Source: Chlorops oryzae
Taxonomy: Eukaryota > Arthropoda > Insecta > Diptera > Chloropidae
Direction: 5' to 3'
Assembly: GCA_020466095.1 (NCBI GenBank)
Contig: CM035806.1
Location: 31,882,571-31,946,570 of the forward strand
Length of the DNA: 64,000 bases
Shown here: piece after piece, positions 1 through 11,641 of the stretch
Layout: each line of letters begins with the position of its first letter
How positions within the stretch are numbered: position 1 is the stretch's first letter
Translations under genes and position numbers: made by a program
The notes under the pieces: generated by a model
The model's input: the letters and a program-made list of their open reading frames with translations, nothing else
Databases searched by the model: none
What the model was told of the DNA's origin: nothing

Positions 1-960
1 ACCCCTTCAAACAAGTCCCCAAAACCCACACCTTTAAATTCCCGTCCCCCTCAAACCCCACGTAAAACCAACCCAATACTATCATCCCAAATTAAAGGAA
101 AATCCCATCCAAAACCATGCAATCAGGGAAAAATTTACAAACTTAAAATAAATTGCCGCCAGAACAACAAAGCTCCCCTACTTTTTTTTCCCCCCCCCTT
201 TGGGGGGGGGAAAAAAAAAGGAAAAAGAGAGAAAAGGAAAAAGGGGGAGAAAAAGAAAGGGAGAGAAAGGAGAAAGAAGGAAGAGAGAAGGAGAGAAAGA
301 AGAGAGAAGAAGAGCGAGAAGGGCGAGAGAGAAGTTCTCAGAGAGGAAGGAGAGAGAGAAAGGGGGGGGAGGAGCCGATCAAGAGAAAGGAAAGGGAAGG
401 GGAAAAAGAAGAGAAGAAAGAAGGAGAGAGAGCATGGAAGAGAGAAGACGCTCTCTCGAGCAAGCACTCTCCTTCTGACGTACTATCCGAAGAGAAGCCA
501 TCGACGACTCGAGCAGTCTCTCCAGAAAATAGATTCCTAATCTGAAGGAAGTCCTGGAAAAGAGAGAAAGGAGAGAGAGAGAAAGGTACACAGACCACTA
601 CTCCCATCCAATCCCGACAGAGAACGCCCCAGAAGAAAGGAGATGACCCACTAAACCAAATCCTCTAATGATAAATCCCAAGTAAACCCCCTTCAACATG
701 CCCAACCTACAATACCAACCCCAAAATATCAACCACAATCTCTTACATTCCGAAAATTACATCTGCTTCCATCTGGCTTAATAATAGGCCAATGAGTTCT
801 TCATACTTGACTGGCCAAAATTCAATCCGGAAAAACGATGCAAAATGGATCATCAGATATAAATGCTACAGCCTTAACTGCAATTAAAGCACCCAACACC
901 CAACTCTCGTTCTCACCAGATCAAACGGAGTAGGCAAGCTTCGCCTTTATAGCCGCTTCT
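1..960. other. Low-complexity, poorly called window edge
   Basis: The first 160 bases and about 600-960 are strongly depleted of G and read as A/C-rich strings. Between about 180 and 440 a homopolymer block (C then G then A) runs into an almost pure purine (G/A) tract. Reading frames here encode only Arg/Glu/Lys or Ser/Leu/Phe repeats and are artefacts of the tract. The base composition differs sharply from everything after about 1000, which suggests unpolished long-read sequence. No gene is supported. The missing 3' exons of the DM4/12 gene could lie here in corrupted form or beyond the window. Confidence 0.6.
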
Positions 961-1223
961 AAAACGGAAGAAAATTAAACGTCTTTAATAAATTCGTCCC
1001 AAAATTATACATATGTATGTATGTGTGTAAACAAAGCGTCAGGTGCGTACGCAGAGAAATATTTCGGTGGATCAATTATTTTGAGAGAGCTTTTGAATTT
1101 TAAAAAACTACGGTATTGTGTTGCTTTGACATTCCTCGAAATTTGGAGGGGCTTCGAAAACCCACCCCCTTCACACACCCAGCCACAAATCAGCCTCTGA
1201 GTACGCCCCTGCAATGTGTGTAC

Positions 1224-2105
1224 CTATGAAATTTATCCATAAGTATGTGATAGAAATGTCTGCGTGATAGCAATGAGTTCTCGGCAGGATTCGCATAACG
1301 TTTCTTTTTGGGCTTCTCAGTTGGAAGTGGTGTTGGTGTAGTTTCTTCATTTGCTTCAGTTGTTGTCTCTCCGGCTGTATTATCCTCCGTTAATAATGTC
1401 TCTTGATTCTCTGTGCCACGCGCCGCACTCTCGTCGACTGTGCAATTTGCACACTTTCGTCCAATGAAATCGTCGTCGTTTTCAATGCCAAACTGCGAAG
1501 TGAATAAAACGAAAGACTTAAACTGCGAACTTATGGTTATTTTTTTTTTTTACATTAAGCCTTTCATTAAGTAAATTTAAGGTTAGTTTGGTGGTGAAAG
1601 GGTTAAACCGTATTTAAATAAATAAAATTAGTATCTAAGTTTAACCAAAAGTGCTTTAAACCTTTCACTTTAGTACGAAATTTTGGGGAAAATATTTTAA
1701 TTTTCAAAAATATCTTCGAACGATGCGGTAGTGAAAGAGTTAAATAATAATTTTTAATTTATTCGTTTTATTCTATTTATTGTCTATTCAACTTACTACG
1801 GCTGGTGGTACATTCCACGTGAATGGCAAATTATAATTGGCTTCAAAATTATACGAAAGAAAAACGTTTCGATGAGGTAAGTCCAGTGGAACTGCGATAG
1901 CAGCAAAAATCTTTTTTAAAAAAAAAAATTAATAATAATAATAATTATAAAGTCATAATTCAACGTTTAATGTGTATTTGATTGATCATCAACCTACACC
2001 ATAGGCACTATTGGTTGGAAAAAACAATGCACCCTCGCTGAGTTTCAATTTGAAACATATGATGAATAACGATGTTATGCTGGAAAGCCACGGTGGAGGC
2101 GCCAT
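1224..2105 (-). CDS. DM4/DM12-family secreted protein, 5' part (3 exons)
   Basis: Three spliced exons are read on the minus strand: 1998-2105, 1797-1910 and 1224-1492. Exon 1 starts with ATG at 2105 and encodes a hydrophobic signal-like segment (residues 8-25), then the family's FFPTNSAYG block. Exon 2 continues with IAVPLDLPHRNVFLSYNFEA and ANYNLP, the core DM4/12 signature. Exon 3 is acidic and Thr-rich with a CANC pair, and ends in SLLSRRHFYHILMDKF, matching the family's region before the Cys-rich half. Splice sites: donors GTAGGT and GTAAGT, acceptors AAAAAAG and TTCGCAG; both junctions are phase 0. Exon 3 leaves at a possible donor (GTACAC) in phase 2, or reads to a stop near 1197. The Cys-rich 3' half was not found, so the gene is partial here. 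The family is insect-specific and of unknown biochemical function. Exon boundaries are read by eye. Confidence 0.7.
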
Positions 2106-3291
2106 TGCAACGATAGATATATTTAAATTTTTATTTTTATTAACTTTTGTTTTTTTCTATTTCCTGAGAGAATTGCTGAATGATTAAAATACTAGCGCAG
2201 AGCGAAGTGAAGCATTTTGCGTTCAGAATGAAACTAATTTCGATTCGAAGTATTTTTTCAAAGTCGTGCAGTTGGGAAAATTTTCACGCTCAGATGCTTT
2301 AATTAGTACCCTTGATAAAGTGCCGGGGAATGAGAAAGTGTTGCTAATAAGTTTAGTCAATAATCCAACGCACAAGAATGGACAGAGCATTGACGGAGCA
2401 AACGTTCTGGTTTAAAGAGGTATTTTGCTGATACAAAAAGCGATTTGTTTTAGTTTCAACTTAGCATGAATGAAAAGTGGCATGCGTGAGTAAAGCTTTT
2501 ATATTAAGAGCCCCGCCATCGAATATGGGTCAACAGAAGTTCTCCCGAAATGCGCATAGCATGGCATATCAAATATGGGTGTTTTTTTTTTTTTTTTTGT
2601 TTTTTTACCTCGCAATTCATGAACATTTTTGGAATAGGCATTACAATGAGCCAATAAGTCTTTCGATATTTTACTGCCCTTACTCTCAAAGGCCACAACC
2701 GATGAATGAATTCGATTGATGTTAGCAGAGCCCTCATAGTTACAGATAAACCATTATTTTACATAGTCAAAGTCGTAATTATGAACTAGATTCCTGGATG
2801 AAACTCGAATAGCCCTGTTTTCCGATTTAGATTGTTTGGTTGATTTTCCCATGGAAATTTATCATGATCGTTGATCATATTTCTCTGTAGCCGGGTTCAA
2901 TTTATTCGCTTCAATTCTTTTCAATTCAATCAAACACTTCAATTTCGCTGCAGATTAGAAGGAAAAGCTTGTGCTTCGAGATCACAAAAAAGGCCAAAAA
3001 ATTACCACTCTGTTCACATCCGTTTGGGCCAATCACATAGTCGTATTTTGGCAAAAACTAATGACGTTCCATAAAAATATGTTATCTTTATTATCTGCAT
3101 CAATTTGATGCGTAGAATATAGTTTTCGTTTCAAGAAAATCCAATAGCTGCGAATGAAGTCTTTCGAAAACTTTATTGACTTAAAGATCTATTGATGTAG
3201 GATTTAGTTTGATTTGGATTTGGACTTTCGCCAATGGAAACCAATTTTAGTGCATTGATTTGCTGTGTTTTGTTGCTCGTCGAGATTGCTG
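2106..3291. other. Spacer between the DM4/12 gene and Tfb1
   Basis: AT-rich sequence with a poly-T run near 2581-2598. A plus-strand frame stays open for 75 codons (2188-2412, stop 2413-2415) without a start codon at its head; it has protein-like composition but no recognisable family. No other gene is supported. Confidence 0.4.
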
Positions 3292-5373
3292 CTACCGGTT
3301 TTGACGCATTTTACGTTCTTGCCAAGTGGCATACTTTGTGTTGGCAGCTTGAATCAAACGATTTATCTCCTGAGTTAACGAGGCGCCCAACGGCGAGAGT
3401 TCATGTAGAGCACGATTCTGTATGGAAGATAGTAATTTAAGATACTCGAAGCCATAATAAAGCGGGTATAGCTGACCTCGAAAGGTTGTAGTTTGGCTGA
3501 TTTAAATCGCTGCAATGCTGCATGCATTCGAGTGGCACTTGCTTCCAGGTCGGGAGTTGTTGGCGGAAAACATTTCCAGAAATGTTTCAAAAGTTCCGAA
3601 AGGGCAAGATATAAACTTCGCAAGTCTTTTTCAAACTCTAACGGTACAAGCTCTATATGAGAATATAGTTTGGTACTTTTTATTGGCGAATTTTAATCGA
3701 AAAGTGAAATGCATTTTTTACTTACGTCCTCCAGACTGATCATGAAAGCCACGCATTAGAGCACCACCGGGACTAAGTTCGCCCAGCGCGTTAACGGCAG
3801 CGGTTGGGTTAACAATAACGCGGTGGGGAGTACGCTGACTCCATGATTCGGTGGTTCGTAGTAGCAAATGTTGCACATCTTCCATGCGTCGACTATCATC
3901 GTATTTATCATGACCACTGGCAGCCGGAACGGGTCCATGAAGATAGCGTTCTACCTTCGAAAGCTGCATTTCCTGTGCTTGTTGTCTCTGAGCGCTGAAG
4001 TATTCTTCTGAATCCACTTGTGGTTCACCCAAATCTTCATAATGAATTTTTTCGATAATCCGCTGGCGTTTTGCGTTTGGCTGATCCTCAATTGTTGGAT
4101 CTGAGGCTTTCGATTTGTCAGAGCCTCCATTTTGAGCAGTAGCCTCCTTGTTTTTGCTTGCATTTGGATTACTCACCATGGGTCCACTAAGCCCAATAAC
4201 ATCTTTGCAAGTTTTCAATACCTAAAAGCATATTTGCCCATATATACTACCATTCCGTAATGTTGTGCACTAAAATAATTTACCATTATAGAATGCTGAT
4301 TGAAACGTTTAATCATGCTTTGATGCACCATGTTCCCACTGAAAGCAACATGCTTATCACCCGATGCGCTGCAAAAGCCTTCTTCTAATGGTACATCTTC
4401 GAATTTTTTCAAATCGAGCAGCGGATCACCAGCTCCTCTCTGAACGGCTGCCTTAATGGCCTGATCATCGTGCTTACCGCATTCCGTGAATATATCCTTC
4501 GTGCCGGCAGTTATGCGATCACGATGATAGTAGTGCGATTGAAAGAACTTGGTCCAAAATTCGGCTTCGGTCATTTTGGCCGGGACGTTCTCTTCGTGTT
4601 TTCTCTTCACCGCTGGATATGTCTTAAAAATGCTGTGTATTATTTCGGCGGTTAAGTTATATTTAAGCCCATTGCAGCCATCTGTTTGTGGCTTGATTTC
4701 TGCCAAGAAGGCACCATTAACACCTGGAAAAATTCCGATCGACAATCAAAATCAAAACTCCATTCAATTCCTTCCAAAAAAAAAATTCAAGTCGTCCAAC
4801 TAACCAATCTCTTGCTTCTGATTCACTTTTTTCATCGCATGATCCTTGGCATGTTTTGCCCAGAATTCGTCGCTAGTTAAGACCTGCGTTATAACCAAGT
4901 CCTTGTACAATTGCAACAAATTCGGATTCTCCGAAAGCAAACGATTCTTTTCCTCCAGAACTTTGTCGACCTTGCGCTTGAAATTTGGCAGCAATTGTTG
5001 TAACAATTCCTTGACCTTATCACGATCGGCCAATTGCGCCTGCTGTCCATTGCGATTGACGAAGTGAAAAGTTGAGCTGTTCCCATCGTGTAAAACGACC
5101 TGCAGTTGTACTTTGGGCTTGCCTTCTGGCGAGATCTTTTGCACTAGTTTCATAGAATAGAATCATAGAAAACATGAAAAATTAATTTCAACGGTCGCAA
5201 GCGGGAAGAACGAACTTACTCTTAATATCGGCGAAACGGTGCGAAACCGCAACTGTATCACGATTCTCGGCCATCCAAGCTAGACGCTCATTCATTACAT
5301 AGAGCGTACCATCTCCCTTCTTGAAACGAACTTCTCCCATTTGGAGTAAGACATCTTCGCTGCTTGTTGTCAT
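3292..5373 (-). CDS. Tfb1: General transcription factor IIH subunit 1 (Tfb1/p62), six exons
   Basis: Exons on the minus strand: 5220-5373, 4805-5143, 4284-4723, 3726-4221, 3477-3652, 3292-3417. They sum to 1731 bp (576 residues plus stop), close to fly and human p62 length. The protein is a structural core subunit of TFIIH, used in RNA polymerase II initiation and nucleotide excision repair. The N-terminal PH-like domain (about residues 1-110) carries the conserved [16 protein letters not shown] block across the exon 1/2 junction. Two BSD-type blocks follow, [12 protein letters not shown] (about 150) and [20 protein letters not shown] (about 215-235). The C-terminal part has [17 protein letters not shown] and ends in [14 protein letters not shown]. 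Introns are 59-82 bp and mostly GT-AG with clear consensus; the last donor (GTCAGC) is weak but gives the family C-terminus. The last exon is out of frame with the read-through of exon 5, so a simple ORF call would truncate the protein. No TATA box was seen upstream. Confidence 0.95.
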
Positions 5374-8300
5374 TTCGGGTTCCTTTGCGATTCACTTTCA
5401 CTCTCAAATGATTGCACAGTGTTAAAATGCTTAACAAATCACAAATAATCACAAAAAAGACTTCAAGCGCTAGTTTTTCTGTTTTTAAAACATTTTCAAA
5501 CAAAAATTCGCCAAGTTCTACGACGATACACTTTTTTCTTCTATTTTTCTCTCGAATGTACGCGGTCACACTCGTATGAAACTGAATTGGTTTCCAAACA
5601 ATCTCAATTCCCTCTTCACGTTTCGTTTGCGGTCACACGACAAAATGTATGTTTCTCAATTAGGGCCTATACAGAGATATTCAGTAAATACTTGCACATT
5701 AGGGGCTGTTCGCTAAAACCTTGAAAAAAGTGAGAGAGACAACTATATTGACGCTTCTTAAACTCTTCAAAATGTGCCCAAAAATTATAGAATAACGAAG
5801 TCGGCGTTCATGTTTGTTTTGAGAAATATGCCGCAATCTACTGCTCTAGCTTATGGGGCATTTCACGTCAAGTGTAGCCGCTCAAAAAACTTCATACCTG
5901 GGATTTCGATGAAACTTGGTGGAACTGTTGCGCTAGTAGTGTACATAAATTGTGCAAAAGGGGGAGGGAAAATTTAACCGGGTGTCTAGAAACAGGGTGT
6001 TAAACTTTCGGCCCTTTTTGTATTCAAAAAATTCTACGTCTCGCAAATTGGAAAATAAAAAATATGTGATAAAGGATTTTTATAGAATTTTGTCTGCTCT
6101 TTCCGAAAAGTCGATGGCAATTGGGAATAAGCGAAAGTAATGTTCAATTTTTTTTTTTGCATGTGTTTCTTATGGGCACTTTACTTGCTGCGTATCTCAG
6201 AGTAGTCTTTAATCGTGAAGCATACGTTCTTGTGTTTGCCTATTTTGTCATGTGCATATAGTAATATAGGGGACACTTACAACAACAACCGAATTCCATG
6301 GTGAACTAGTGATGCTATAATATTTTGAGTATTCACTCAATTTTGTAACTAAACATACTTGCGTTGAAATTTTTTAATGTTTTCTTTTTAATGTAAAACT
6401 TTTTAAGGTTTCTATGATATTTTTTGCAATTTTGTACCTTTTTCATTCAGAAGAGCTCCAAAAATATATAGTTTATGCATTCTATTTATCATGACATGTC
6501 ATAAGTACTTGAGCCACTAGTTATGTATCGAGCAATTTTAGTTATGATATCACTGAATATTTCATATCAGCTGTTCTGTTGTGGAATTCAAACTTTTTGA
6601 GAATCGGTCATATTCGACGCATGAGTACTCTGCTTTAGCGTTCCTGAACAATATGAGCAAGATATTATCTTATTATTTTTAATTGTAAAAAACAAACATA
6701 TTTTGCTGAAAAATAAAATGAGTTCTTATGAAAAACCATTGATTAACCCTTATATATAATATCTGATTTTTAACAAAAATTTTAGTTCATGTTACAAGAT
6801 TATCGGGCATGTGATTGGATTCCCTTTACCCAAATTTTGGGGAAAGGGAATTTCGTTCCTCCAATATTTTGAAGAATGTATGGCAATTTTTAAATAAATG
6901 ACATTGTCAAAAACAAAAGAGCGGCTATACGATAAAGTTTTCGAATTAAAAAATTTCGAACATATTTAAATTCCCGAGTTTTTATTTCAATTTCCCGGGG
7001 AAATGAATTCCCGGGAATCCAATCACACACCTGTATAAAAGATTTGTTAGATCGGAACCGGAATTTTCAGGGGGCGTGCTACGTTTTTGATTTTTCCATA
7101 AGAATGCATGCACAGCGGGCCTACTTCATTTCAACACACACGTTTTTTGCCAAGTGCCATCTATAGAACTATATGGTCATGTGTTTATTTTTTGGAAAAT
7201 AACAAATTACGCTAAAACATCGACTGCGTATTAATGTGTTCTCTACATGACGTCACTCCCTGTCACTTTCTCGCCAACAAATGTAGGAAATTCTTCAATC
7301 AGAATTGCTTAGTCTAAACCGGACCTTTTGGATTGACCCAGCACGTGAAACCAAAAAAGCAGATTCACGGTGCCTCGTTGGCCACATTGCCGAACTCTCA
7401 TCGTCTGAGAGACGCGAAGAAGCGAGTTGCAGTTTGTTTTATTTTTTCCAGCCTAATAACGACACCAAAAATTGCCATATGAAATATGTACCTGAATTAG
7501 CGGGCCAATTCGACTCGTGTGCAAGAGTTTTTTAATTTTTGGAACGAGTTATTTATGGACACAGAACGTCCCTTTCGGAAACCGGTCGTTCAAGACAAAA
7601 TCGTGCATGAAGTCTTCGAAGACATCGTTTTTATAACTAAGCCGATTTTGAGTTTCCCATACGGCATTATAACTAAGCCGATTTTGACATTCCCATTTCG
7701 TTTGGCAATCACGTTCTATGTTTTGATTGATGATGATTTGTTAATAGCTGTTAAATAGATTAAATATAATCAATTATATTGTATATACATATAATAAATA
7801 TTACAATATCATGTTAAATAAGCGTTTTATTCCATTTTTTTCAAAAATTGTAAGAACTTATTCATGTTTGCATTACGCTAGACCAGTCATGGATGACTTC
7901 ATCCACGCATTGGATGCATGACTTCATGAATGACATGTCCTGCAAAGTGTCGTGCACGAAGCTCGCGACATTTGTATGGATTTTGCATCGACGCCACCTA
8001 TGCTTTAGTCTTGCAAGTGTCCTCAACGATTTGTTCAAGTCCTGCAGCCAGCGTCGAAGACGGGTGCAAGACTGTGCCGAGAGGGGTGTGTCATATACGA
8101 TGCGACCGCGCTTTAAATTAGGTTCCAAGTACTTTTGTATGGCCACACAACCCGGTTTGATTTGCATAAATGCAGAAAGCTCCGAAAAAAAAAAACATAA
8201 TCAAAAATTTCTCGAAAATCCCTAAAAGATGTTATTCTATATCTGCCTCAATCTTTCACAGCTCAAATTTATAAATGGTTCTATCCTATGTCTTAAAAAC

Positions 8301-8496
8301 TTTTATCACAAACTCTTTCGATACAACATTAACAAGTACTTGGTTTCATACGACGAGTACCCAGTACCCATAGTTTTCAGCACTAACCCCAGCTGTAACG
8401 AAATTTGAAATTTTTACAGCAAAGAATCAAGCTGAAGCGTTTTCTTCGTTTTTAAGAAAGAAAAAATTGACTTGCCTCTAAAATAAAATCAATAAA
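5374..8496. other. Intergenic region Tfb1-Bub3
   Basis: Divergent spacer between Tfb1 (-) and Bub3 (+). It contains a TIR element at 6805-7033 (separate entry). Short open frames at 7305-7758 and 7862-8225 have moderate complexity, but neither strand gives a family I recognise; they may be transposon debris. The Bub3 5' UTR should lie within the last 100-200 bases, where I saw no TATA box. Confidence 0.4.
6805..7033. mobile_element. MITE with GTGATTGGATTCCC termini
   Basis: The left end reads TGTGATTGGATTCCC and the right end is its reverse complement, GGGAATCCAATCACA. The interior is about 200 bp without coding capacity and has further inverted CCCGGG-type blocks next to the ends. No target duplication could be assigned. 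The TIR shares the wording of other CCCGGGAAT-containing elements in the window (24.4 kb). Confidence 0.6.
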
Positions 8497-9477
8497 ATGC
8501 GACCGACTGAAGTGAAACTAAACAACTCCCCAGACGCGCCAATCTCAGCTGCCAAATTCGGGCCAAAAACCAGTCAATTTTTGGCGGCATCCTCTTGGGA
8601 TGGAACTGTTCGACTGTACGACATTGTGCACAATGCAATGCGACATAAATTTGAGCAGGAAATGCCGGTTCTCGATGTGGCCTTTATGGACATAGTACAC
8701 CTGGTTAGCGGATCATTAGACAATAAACTCAAGCTGTACGATGTAAACACGCGTTCCGAGAGTCATGTCGGCGCGCATGATGCAGCAATTCGGTGCGTGG
8801 AATATGCGGAATCTGTGAATGGTATTTTGACTGGAAGCTGGGATAAAACCATCAAACTATGGGACATGCGAGAGAAGCAATGCGTCGGCACGTATGAGCA
8901 AAGTAACGGCAAGGTCTACTCGATGGCGGTAAATGATAGCATCATTGTGGTGGCAACATCTGAGCGAAAGGTCCTCATATGGGATTTGCGTAAAATGAGC
9001 GAATATGTGATGAAGCGTGAATCTTCATTGAAATATCAGACACGTTGCATACGTTTATTCCCCAATAAAGAAGGCTATGTTATGTCATCCATTGAAGGAC
9101 GTGTTGCAGTCGAATACTTAGATCCGAATCCCGAAGTTCAGAAACGTAAATTCGCCTTCAAATGTCATCGCGTCAAAGAGGATAGCACCGAACAGATTTA
9201 TCCGGTTAATGCCATAAGCTTCCATAATATTTACAGCACATTTGCGACTGGTGGCTCAGACTGTTTGGTCAACATTTGGGATGGCTTCAATAAGAAACGT
9301 CTCTGCCAGTTTCATCAGTACGATACATCGATCTCATCTTTATGCTTTAGCAGCGATGGAAGCACACTTGCCATTGCCTGTTCATACATGGAGGAATTCG
9401 AAAATCCACCTGATAATGTTCCACCACCTTCCATCTATGTACGCTACGTGACGGACCAAGAAACAAAACAGAAATAA
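8497..9477 (+). CDS. Bub3: Mitotic checkpoint protein Bub3
   Basis: Single exon, 326 residues, the usual length for fly Bub3. It is a seven-bladed WD40 propeller that binds the GLEBS motifs of Bub1 and BubR1, is recruited to phosphorylated Spc105/KNL1 at kinetochores, and delays anaphase until chromosomes attach. Visible WD blades include SSWDGTVRLYD (about 33-43), GSWDKTIKLWDMR (about 108-120), KVLIWDLRK (about 160) and GGSDCLVNIWDG (about 250-262). The N-terminus, NSPDAPISAAKFGP, is typical of the family. The start ATG at 8497 follows AATAAA-rich leader sequence. The tail ATDQ-type end (YVTDQETKQK) agrees with insect homologues. It converges with Arc2, only 181 bp separating the two stop codons. 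Confidence 0.97.
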   Translation: MRPTEVKLNNSPDAPISAAKFGPKTSQFLAASSWDGTVRLYDIVHNAMRHKFEQEMPVLDVAFMDIVHLVSGSLDNKLKLYDVNTRSESHVGAHDAAIRCVEYAESVNGILTGSWDKTIKLWDMREKQCVGTYEQSNGKVYSMAVNDSIIVVATSERKVLIWDLRKMSEYVMKRESSLKYQTRCIRLFPNKEGYVMSSIEGRVAVEYLDPNPEVQKRKFAFKCHRVKEDSTEQIYPVNAISFHNIYSTFATGGSDCLVNIWDGFNKKRLCQFHQYDTSISSLCFSSDGSTLAIACSYMEEFENPPDNVPPPSIYVRYVTDQETKQK

Positions 9478-9529
9478 AACGACAACAGGTTTTATACTAA
9501 AACCGCTTGGATTAATTGTAAGACGAATC

Positions 9530-9535
9530 AATAAA
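9530..9535 (+). terminator. Bub3 polyadenylation signal AATAAA
   Basis: First AATAAA after the Bub3 stop, 53 bp downstream, in an A-rich context with a second AATAAA directly behind it. Confidence 0.6.
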
Positions 9536-9580
9536 AAAATAAAAACAAAAATGATTTTATAATTAAATTTCGTGGTTAAT

Positions 9581-9586
9581 TTTATT
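9581..9586 (-). terminator. Arc2 polyadenylation signal AATAAA (minus strand)
   Basis: TTTATT on the plus strand, 73 bp past the Arc2 stop. With cleavage 15-25 bases further, the Arc2 3' end falls at about 9555-9565, at or over the expected Bub3 3' end. Confidence 0.5.
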
Positions 9587-9658
9587 TTCTACCAGTATAT
9601 ATGTAGGAGCTTACGTCTACCCCCAGAACCCGTACCCGCAAGAATATCTTGAATACAA

Positions 9659-10258
9659 TTATCTGTGCTGTTCGATTGTGCGTCCTCTCTCGAGCAAATC
9701 TCGGAATGTTTTTATTTCATGTCGTGGTATACGTTCACGATACTTTAATGCGAGCAAACCGTAAATGAAATTCAGTTCCGTCTCCTCGTTGTGAAGGCCT
9801 GCGGGTAATTTGGCTAGCAGTGCACGTTGCTTGCAGATGAAGGCATCAATGGATTCGGATCCTTGTTTAGTCTCAAATATCTCTAAATAGATTTGATACG
9901 GTGCCTTGGCTGGCGAGAAATGATCTTTTAACGATGCTAACGCTTGATTCCACGTTTTCACTTGACGTCGTATACCCTTCCACCATGCTATCGCGTCCCT
10001 TGCGAATAGCAATGATATGCCCTTCAGTGCGTCTTCATCGCTAATTTTTTCCAACTCTTTGTACGCCTCTATCGATTCAATGAACTCTTCAACTGCATCC
10101 GGATCGCGTTGCCCACCGAATCGAATGTTGCAATTCGCAAAGCTGCCCTTCGAATCTTCCTTGATTGGCTCCGGAGCTAAGCTGCGAACAGTTCGTATCA
10201 ATTTTTCAAATTGTCCTTTCGTCATTTTCACACCCAACGCGTTGTCCTTGGCGGCCAT
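9659..10258 (-). CDS. Arc2: Arc2-type domesticated gag protein lacking a zinc knuckle
   Basis: Single exon, 199 residues. Fly Arc proteins derive from the Gag of a Ty3/gypsy-type retrotransposon; their capsid (CA) domain assembles virus-like shells. The capsid region covers about residues 37-195: FGGQRDPDAVEEFIESIEAY, DALKGISLLFARDAIAWWKG, DHFSPAKAPYQIYLEIFETK and LLERGRTIE align with the Arc1 copy at 20.5 kb in this window. It ends right after the capsid domain and has no CCHC knuckle, exactly as known for Drosophila Arc2. Either of the first two Mets (residues 1 and 12) could be the start; the second aligns better with Drosophila. No pol, LTR or other retroelement part flanks it, so it is a host gene rather than a live element. 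Promoter not identified. Confidence 0.9.
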   Translation of the reverse strand: MAAKDNALGVKMTKGQFEKLIRTVRSLAPEPIKEDSKGSFANCNIRFGGQRDPDAVEEFIESIEAYKELEKISDEDALKGISLLFARDAIAWWKGIRRQVKTWNQALASLKDHFSPAKAPYQIYLEIFETKQGSESIDAFICKQRALLAKLPAGLHNEETELNFIYGLLALKYRERIPRHEIKTFRDLLERGRTIEQHR

Positions 10259-11641
10259 GATGCTGCGGTGGCCCTTTTTATTTTTTATTTATTTGTTTTT
10301 GCTAAGCAACAGCCGCTTGCTCTGTTGCGATTTCTCGAGTCTAGACAGTAACTGCGAAGTCGGATGCTCTTTTTCTTGCTGCTTTGTTTCGGCTTCTCAG
10401 TCAGCGTGGAATTGTGAAATTAGCCACGTTCAGCTGAGAGAGAACGGAAAGAGAGCGGATTGGCAAGCGGAGAAAACAAGTGACTCACCAAAGATTTTTT
10501 CTTTCTGGTTCACAGCCAAGAGAATAAAAAGTTTTCGCGTAAAATTTTATTCACTGCATTTAGACCGGCAAAAAAAAAAACATCATTAGAGGGAGTAAAT
10601 ATTTACATCGTCCAAATGAATTGAATGAATAGCCCCCTTTTTTTCTTGGCATCTTTTCAGTTTTCCAGCAGACACAGGTTTTAATTTTCTGGCCAAATAG
10701 AGAAAAGTCGAACTCGCACCAAAAACAAAAATGCCGAATGAATAATAACAGAAATCTCAAAACTAACAAAAGTTCGCTTAAACGATTGGAGAAGAACAGT
10801 TCGATGGCGATTCGTCGTAAAGAGTTCTTGGTATTTCAATAATTTTTTCCTTATTCCTTTTTTTTTTTGGAAAATGGAAACTTGATAATATTTTGAAACT
10901 GATGTCATACGGGGCAGTGCGATGACAGCAACGTTGGTAGGCGGAGGGAGAAGGATGACATAATTTCGCTGGACAAAATAATGGTTTCGCTTAATTCTTT
11001 GAATACGACACACATTTCGCCATCGTAAAAAAGCAATACAGTATTACCCGGTTATACCCGGCTTCCATATAAACGAGGAATGCTGTATACATCAATGCAC
11101 TATGGGAAATTGGACCCATTTTTCAAGACAAAATTCATAACAGCCCAACGAAGAGGACTGAAACGAAAAGTGAATTTTATTGAGAGTTGAGCCTGTTAGA
11201 GCACTTCAATTGCTTCCAACTGGTCCCAGTTGGTATCTTTGGGACTACTTCCAGACTTAACATTTTTTTTTTTATTAAGCTTAAACCTTTTTTTCGACGT
11301 TAAAAATGTATATTGGGTGAAGAAAAAAGCCCACCTTCACATGCTTAACGGTCACACCCATTGCAGAAAAAACTTGCACTTGCCATGAATGTTCGCACTG
11401 TGGTAAGTATGTATGTATGTATATGCTAGGGCTGTTACGGATACTCGTATCCGTACATATGAGTAGAGATTCTTCAATAATTTCGACAATTTCATGCGAA
11501 TGCTAACGTAATTAATGGACCGCCTCAAAGCCGAATTTCGTAGAAGCCAAGCGAATATTCCCTTCCCTTCCTGTGCAGGGCGTCTAATATTGGTCCGTTT
11601 CATACTTAGAATAAGTCCATATATGAATCATGTATGACATA
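10259..11641. other. Intergenic, Arc2 upstream region
   Basis: Holds the Arc2 5' flank and AT-rich spacer. I saw no clear TATA or initiator on the minus strand and no coding region. Confidence 0.35.

Noticed and set aside
135..607. Overlapping long frames on both strands (Arg/Glu/Lys or Ser/Leu/Phe proteins)
   Set aside because: Products of a purine-rich low-complexity tract in poorly called sequence; no conserved domain.
3375..3480. Read-through of Tfb1 exon 5 ending in NSRRWAPR
   Set aside because: A 59-bp intron (3418-3476) restores the conserved p62 C-terminus, so the read-through is an intronic and out-of-frame artefact.
9659..10258. Arc2 as part of a live LTR retrotransposon
   Set aside because: No LTRs, protease, reverse transcriptase or integrase within several kb on either side; synteny-type partner Arc1 and the intact frame favour a host gene.
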